From NCBI RefSeq assembly GCF_015354335.1, contig NZ_JADKYR010000007.1:31836-95835 (forward strand): a stretch of 64,000 nucleotides of DNA, in the 5' to 3' direction. The notes under the pieces are model-generated. The model was not told where the DNA came from. It saw nothing but the letters and a program-made list of their open reading frames with translations, and ran no database searches. Of this stretch, positions 60,676-64,000 are shown piece after piece (positions within the stretch are counted from its first letter, which is position 1; each line of letters opens with the position of its first letter). The position numbers and the translations under genes were made by a program. This stretch comes from Methylophilus sp. 13 (lineage in GTDB: Bacteria; Pseudomonadota; Gammaproteobacteria; Burkholderiales; Methylophilaceae).

Positions 60676-61761
60676 TTGTCTACGCTCAAACTCAATAAAT
60701 CTCCCGCGGCCACAGAACAAAAACGAGAAAAGCCGGTGCGGCCACTTTCACCCGAGCTGCGTGACCGCAGCAAAGCGCCCCCTGTCAAAAAAGAACGTGC
60801 TGCAGCCGAGCCGCAAGCGCGCGACGCACAAGCGCAACCCGCACGCAAAGAAAAAGCCGTGCGTGATAAAAAGCCACGTGCATTTGATGGCAAACCCGAA
60901 CAAAAAGAGAGACGCTCACCCACCGCCAACGATGGCCGTCGACAATACAACCGCGACCAGCCGCGTCCACGCATGGCAAAAACCGATGACCGCCCCCCTC
61001 GCCCGTCAGCCCCTGCGCCCGCTGCCATTGACCAGCAGCCTCGCTTGTCCAAAGTCATGGCCGACCGCGGCTTGTGCTCACGTCGCGAAGCCGACGACTG
61101 GATCGTGAACGGTTGGGTCAAGGTCAATGGTGAAATCATTGAAACCTTGGGCACCCGCATTGACCCAGCGGCCGAGATTATTATCAGTGCCTATGCCAAA
61201 GAGCATCAGGCCGAAACCGTCACCATTCTGCTACACAAACCCGTGGGTTACGTTAGCGGCCAGGCTGAAGATGGCTATGAACCAGCAGTAGTACTGGTCA
61301 ATCCAGACAATCAATGGCCCGAAGATAGCAGCGGTATCCACTTCAAGCGAGGCCATTTGCGTGGCTTGGCCCCCGCCGGGCGGCTGGATATTGATTCAAC
61401 CGGACTGCTCGTACTCACACAAGATGGCCGCGTTGCGCGCAAGCTGATCGGGGATGACTCCAGCGTTGAAAAAGAATACTTGGTGCGGGTTGAAGGTCAG
61501 CTCAGTGCCAATGGCCTGGCTTTGTTGAATCATGGCCTGAGTCTGGATGGGGTGCAGTTAAAACCTGCCAAAGTTTCCTGGCAAAATGAAGATCAACTGC
61601 GATTTGTGTTACGAGAGGGGCGTAAGCGCCAGATTCGTCGCATGTGTGAATTGGTGGGATTGCACGTCGTCGGCTTAAAACGGATTCGCATAGGCAGTAT
61701 CAACTTGGGTAAGTTACCGCCGGGACAATGGCGGTATTTGGGTGAGCATGAGCGTTTTTGA
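60676..61761 (+). CDS. 23S rRNA pseudouridine synthase, RluF/RluB type, with basic N-terminal tail
   Basis: 361 residues from a TTG start with GGTGAG upstream; no in-frame ATG precedes the conserved part. The first 120 residues are low-complexity and rich in Lys, Arg, Pro, Ala and Glu. The S4 RNA-binding domain starts at about 123 ([18 protein letters not shown]), and the synthase domain has the catalytic [11 protein letters not shown], with Asp238, and [13 protein letters not shown]. The C-terminal sequence looks more like RluF than RluB. The target uridine is not certain. Confidence 0.87.
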   Translation: MSTLKLNKSPAATEQKREKPVRPLSPELRDRSKAPPVKKERAAAEPQARDAQAQPARKEKAVRDKKPRAFDGKPEQKERRSPTANDGRRQYNRDQPRPRMAKTDDRPPRPSAPAPAAIDQQPRLSKVMADRGLCSRREADDWIVNGWVKVNGEIIETLGTRIDPAAEIIISAYAKEHQAETVTILLHKPVGYVSGQAEDGYEPAVVLVNPDNQWPEDSSGIHFKRGHLRGLAPAGRLDIDSTGLLVLTQDGRVARKLIGDDSSVEKEYLVRVEGQLSANGLALLNHGLSLDGVQLKPAKVSWQNEDQLRFVLREGRKRQIRRMCELVGLHVVGLKRIRIGSINLGKLPPGQWRYLGEHERF

Positions 61762-61784
61762 TTGGTCTTTTCTGAATCGGTAAA

Positions 61785-61819
61785 CAATCTACTTCTAAGA
61801 TAGTTATTAAAGTAGATTG
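61785..61819. repeat. 10-bp perfect inverted repeat downstream of the pseudouridine synthase gene
   Basis: CAATCTACTT (61785-61794) and AAGTAGATTG (61810-61819) are separated by 15 nt, with no T-tract. It lies in the 171-bp gap before the yidB-like gene and may be an operator or a 3' hairpin. Confidence 0.5.
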
Positions 61820-61932
61820 ATTGGTTCTTGGGATCTGTCATTCCGGCCTAGGGCGGATCCAGGCCGGGGTAATCGTTGCCTAGGTGCAATAAAAGAAGAA
61901 CTATTTGGACAATAAACTAGGAGCAGCCCAGA

Positions 61933-62322
61933 ATGGGATTATTCGATAGCGTCGCTGGTGCCATGATGAACAAGGTCATGGGTGATAAAGGTCCATTGGC
62001 AAAACTGGCGATGGAGCTATTTCAACAATACGGTGGCTTGCCTGGCATTTTGCAAACGCTGAAAAACGGCGGCTTGAGCGAGCAGGTTGATTCGTGGGTA
62101 GGCACAGGGGCGAATTTGAATGTGAGCGCCCAGCAAGTCGGGGCTGCCTTGGGGACTGCAGTATTGAGCGGGATCGCCGGTAAGTTGAATATGACGACCG
62201 ATGAGCTGAGCAGCAAAATTGCCGAACATTTACCCGATGTGGTGAATCAATTAACGCCGAATGGTGTGGTGGAGAATAATCCGGCACTTATCATGTCGCG
62301 CTTGATGGGCATGCTGAAATAA
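61933..62322 (+). CDS. YidB-family protein (DUF937)
   Basis: 129 residues, starting MGLFDSVAGAMMNKVM, with the YidB pattern GGLPGILQTLKNGGLSEQVDSWVGTGAN (shown in part: GGLSEQVDSWVG) and NVSAQQVGAALG. The function of this widespread small protein is unknown. It ends at a terminator shared with pyrE. Confidence 0.85.
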   Translation: MGLFDSVAGAMMNKVMGDKGPLAKLAMELFQQYGGLPGILQTLKNGGLSEQVDSWVGTGANLNVSAQQVGAALGTAVLSGIAGKLNMTTDELSSKIAEHLPDVVNQLTPNGVVENNPALIMSRLMGMLK

Positions 62323-62348
62323 AAAAAGCGAGCCGATGCTCGCTTTTT
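62322..62348. terminator. Bidirectional intrinsic terminator, yidB-like / pyrE
   Basis: AAAAAGCGAGC, loop CGAT, GCTCGCTTTTT between convergent genes. Confidence 0.9.
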
Positions 62349-62364
62349 AGTGGGATCCGCCGGC

Positions 62365-63012
62365 TTAGCGTACGCAATATTGTGCGCGGTACGCTTCGAT
62401 GGCCGGGAAATACTGCGCCAGTTTTTCGTTGCCTTGCAAATAGGCAAACAGGTCAGCCAGTTTGGCAATACTGACCACCGGCATCTGGTTGGTTTGTTCA
62501 ACCTCCTGCACGGCAGACAACTCCCCTAGCCCCTTTTCCTGGCGATCCAGGGCGATGCTGACCGCGCAAGGCGTGGCTCCTGCTTTGCGGATGAGTTCAA
62601 CAGACTCCCGGATAGAAGTGCCCGCAGAAATCACGTCATCAATAATCAGCACACGGCCGTTCAATGCAGCCCCGACCAACGTCCCGCCTTCGCCATGGTC
62701 CTTGGCTTCTTTGCGGTTATACGCATACGGATAATTATGGCCCAGACGTGCAAATGCAATACTGATCGCGGTCACCAGCGGAATGCCTTTATAAGCTGGC
62801 CCAAACAGCATGTCGAATTGCAAGCCAGACTGTAGAATGCTGTTTGCATAAAACTCACCCAGTTTGAGCATGCTCTCGCCGTCATCAAACAGGCCAGCAT
62901 TAAAAAAATATGGGCTCAAGCGGCCGGCTTTGGTTTTAAATTCACCAAAGCGCAATACCTGTTTGTGGATGGAAAAAGCAATAAAATCGGCACTGAGTGT
63001 GTTGGCAGTCAT
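62365..63012 (-). CDS. pyrE: Orotate phosphoribosyltransferase
   Basis: 215 residues. The PRPP-binding motif [14 protein letters not shown] is preceded by the flexible loop [13 protein letters not shown], and [10 protein letters not shown] is a typical PyrE block. It converts orotate and PRPP to OMP in pyrimidine synthesis. It is divergent from the exonuclease gene, with 27 bp between the start codons, so their promoters must overlap. This arrangement with exodeoxyribonuclease III is common in proteobacteria. Confidence 0.96.
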   Translation of the reverse strand: MTANTLSADFIAFSIHKQVLRFGEFKTKAGRLSPYFFNAGLFDDGESMLKLGEFYANSILQSGLQFDMLFGPAYKGIPLVTAISIAFARLGHNYPYAYNRKEAKDHGEGGTLVGAALNGRVLIIDDVISAGTSIRESVELIRKAGATPCAVSIALDRQEKGLGELSAVQEVEQTNQMPVVSIAKLADLFAYLQGNEKLAQYFPAIEAYRAQYCVR

Positions 63013-63039
63013 TTTAAAAAAGCAGAAAGTATTTAAACA

Positions 63040-63813
63040 ATGCGTATTATAACCTTGAACCTCAATGGCATACGGTCAGCCTGCAACAAAGGCTTTTTGC
63101 CCTGGCTGGCGAATAGTGGCGGCGAGATTGTGTGTTTACAGGAGCTCAAAGCCCAAGCCGGTGACATGCAGCCTGACATGCTGCAGCCGCCTGGTTACCA
63201 CGGCTATTTTCACTATGCTGAGAAAAAGGGCTATAGCGGTGTGGGGATTTACAGCAAGCAGCCTGCAGACAAGGTGATTATTGGCTTGGGCCATGCCGAA
63301 ATAGACGCTGAAGGGCGCTATCTGGAATGTCAGTACGGCAATCTAAGCGTGGTGTCTTTATACCTGCCGAGCGGCTCTAGCGGCGAAGAGCGGCAGCAAT
63401 TCAAATTTGCCGTGATGGCAAAATTTTTGCCGCATCTGGAGCAGTTGATTGCCTGTGGCCGCGAGGTCGTAATTTGCGGCGACTGGAATATTGCCCATCA
63501 GGAAATCGACCTCAAAAACTGGAAAGGCAATAAAAAGAACTCCGGCTTTTTGCCAGAAGAGCGCGCCTGGATGACGGATGTGCTTGGGCGTGTAGGCTGG
63601 GTGGATACTTATCGAGGCTTATACCCGGATACTACAGATGACTGTTACACGTGGTGGAGTAATCGTGGTCAGGCCTGGGCGAAGAATGTGGGCTGGCGGA
63701 TTGATTATCAGCTGGCAACGCCAGCATTGGGTGCGAAGGTGACGGCCGCGAGCGTGTATAAGGCAGAGCGTTTTAGTGATCATGCGCCGTTGATTGTGGA
63801 TTATGCGGATTAA
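63040..63813 (+). CDS. xth: Exodeoxyribonuclease III
   Basis: 257 residues, an endonuclease/exonuclease/phosphatase fold. The start [13 protein letters not shown], the metal ligand Glu in [23 protein letters not shown] and the C-terminal [11 protein letters not shown] are the known active-site blocks. It cuts at abasic sites and removes 3' blocks in base-excision repair. Confidence 0.94.
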   Translation: MRIITLNLNGIRSACNKGFLPWLANSGGEIVCLQELKAQAGDMQPDMLQPPGYHGYFHYAEKKGYSGVGIYSKQPADKVIIGLGHAEIDAEGRYLECQYGNLSVVSLYLPSGSSGEERQQFKFAVMAKFLPHLEQLIACGREVVICGDWNIAHQEIDLKNWKGNKKNSGFLPEERAWMTDVLGRVGWVDTYRGLYPDTTDDCYTWWSNRGQAWAKNVGWRIDYQLATPALGAKVTAASVYKAERFSDHAPLIVDYAD

Positions 63814-63896
63814 TTTAGGAAAGTTGTTCTTTTTACCTTGCCGGAATCTAGTTTGGCGATTATTGAATAAATGAAAGTGATTTATTGGTAGGTTGC

Positions 63897-64000
63897 TTAT
63901 CGTTTGAAATGTTCTTTTTCGCCGAGCGTACGGTGGAACCGTTCATCTTTACCATTGGTCTGTGGGTGATAGGGACGGCTATGGCTAATACGTATGCCTA
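63897..64000 (-). pseudogene. Truncated IS transposase (rve integrase-core fragment)
   Basis: Entering from beyond the right edge, the minus frame reads GIRISHS and then RPYHPQTNGKDERFHRTL, the conserved C-terminal part of the DDE integrase core of IS481/IS3-type transposases. It stops at TAA 63897-63899 after GEKEHFKR, whereas intact members continue for many residues past HRTL. I take it as the cut end of an old insertion. The rest lies outside the window. Confidence 0.75.

Overview
The window is a stretch of a betaproteobacterial chromosome from a methylotroph, almost certainly Methylophilus (Methylophilaceae). Two observations carry this. The left edge holds mxaR-mxaS-mxaA, accessory genes of methanol dehydrogenase. 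The protein encoded at 20394-20828 matches cytochrome c'' of Methylophilus methylotrophus in mature length (124 residues after the signal peptide), haem-binding Cys49/Cys52/His53, second ligand His95 and the Cys96/Cys104 pair. No rRNA is present to confirm the genus.

Layout. (1) 1-2743, minus strand: mxaRSA, divergent from a MocR-type regulator (2935-4398). (2) 4400-8500, accessory genes: a PAS-domain gene remnant, a thioredoxin-like protein, a hotdog thioesterase, a LysR regulator divergent from a short-chain dehydrogenase, an alpha/beta-hydrolase relative that has lost its catalytic serine, and an orphan protein. (3) 8651-10423: a Kef-type cation/proton antiporter. (4) 10518-25269, the replication-origin region: gyrB, dnaN and dnaA read leftwards, while rpmH-rnpA-yidD-yidC-mnmE and mnmG-rsmG-parA-parB read rightwards. 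DnaA boxes lie on both sides of dnaA. Four parS palindromes are scattered over 18 kb. The cytochrome c''/cytochrome b pair sits between mnmE and mnmG. (5) 25418-32549: the complete F1Fo ATP synthase operon atpI-BEFHAGDC, followed by glmU-glmS. (6) 35959-49215, mixed housekeeping: an EAL/HDOD protein, a small heat-shock protein with a sigma-32 promoter, ettA, arylamine N-acetyltransferase, a short-chain dehydrogenase, a K+ channel pair, dsbA, a SPOR protein, argS and priA. (7) 49354-54922: a two-partner secretion system (TpsB transporter and a 1221-residue TpsA adhesin). (8) 55027-64000: tRNA-Gly(CCC), thiD-thiE, mpl, a TonB-like protein, a [2Fe-2S] protein, an N-terminally extended glycosyltransferase-51 protein, an RluF/RluB-type pseudouridine synthase, a YidB-like protein, pyrE, exodeoxyribonuclease III and a truncated IS transposase at the edge.

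How the parts work together. The origin region couples initiation (DnaA, beta clamp, gyrase) with origin segregation (ParA, ParB, parS) and with the conserved ribosome/membrane-insertion cluster. Cell-wall supply (glmU, glmS, mpl, the GT51 protein) recurs across the window. The TPS pair is the clearest niche-related system. The most notable non-coding signals are the parS set, tandem operator-like repeats upstream of the cytochrome c'' gene and of tpsB, a sigma-32 promoter before the small heat-shock gene, and two strong hairpins inside the atp operon. I found no CRISPR array, no prophage and no large undescribed operon.
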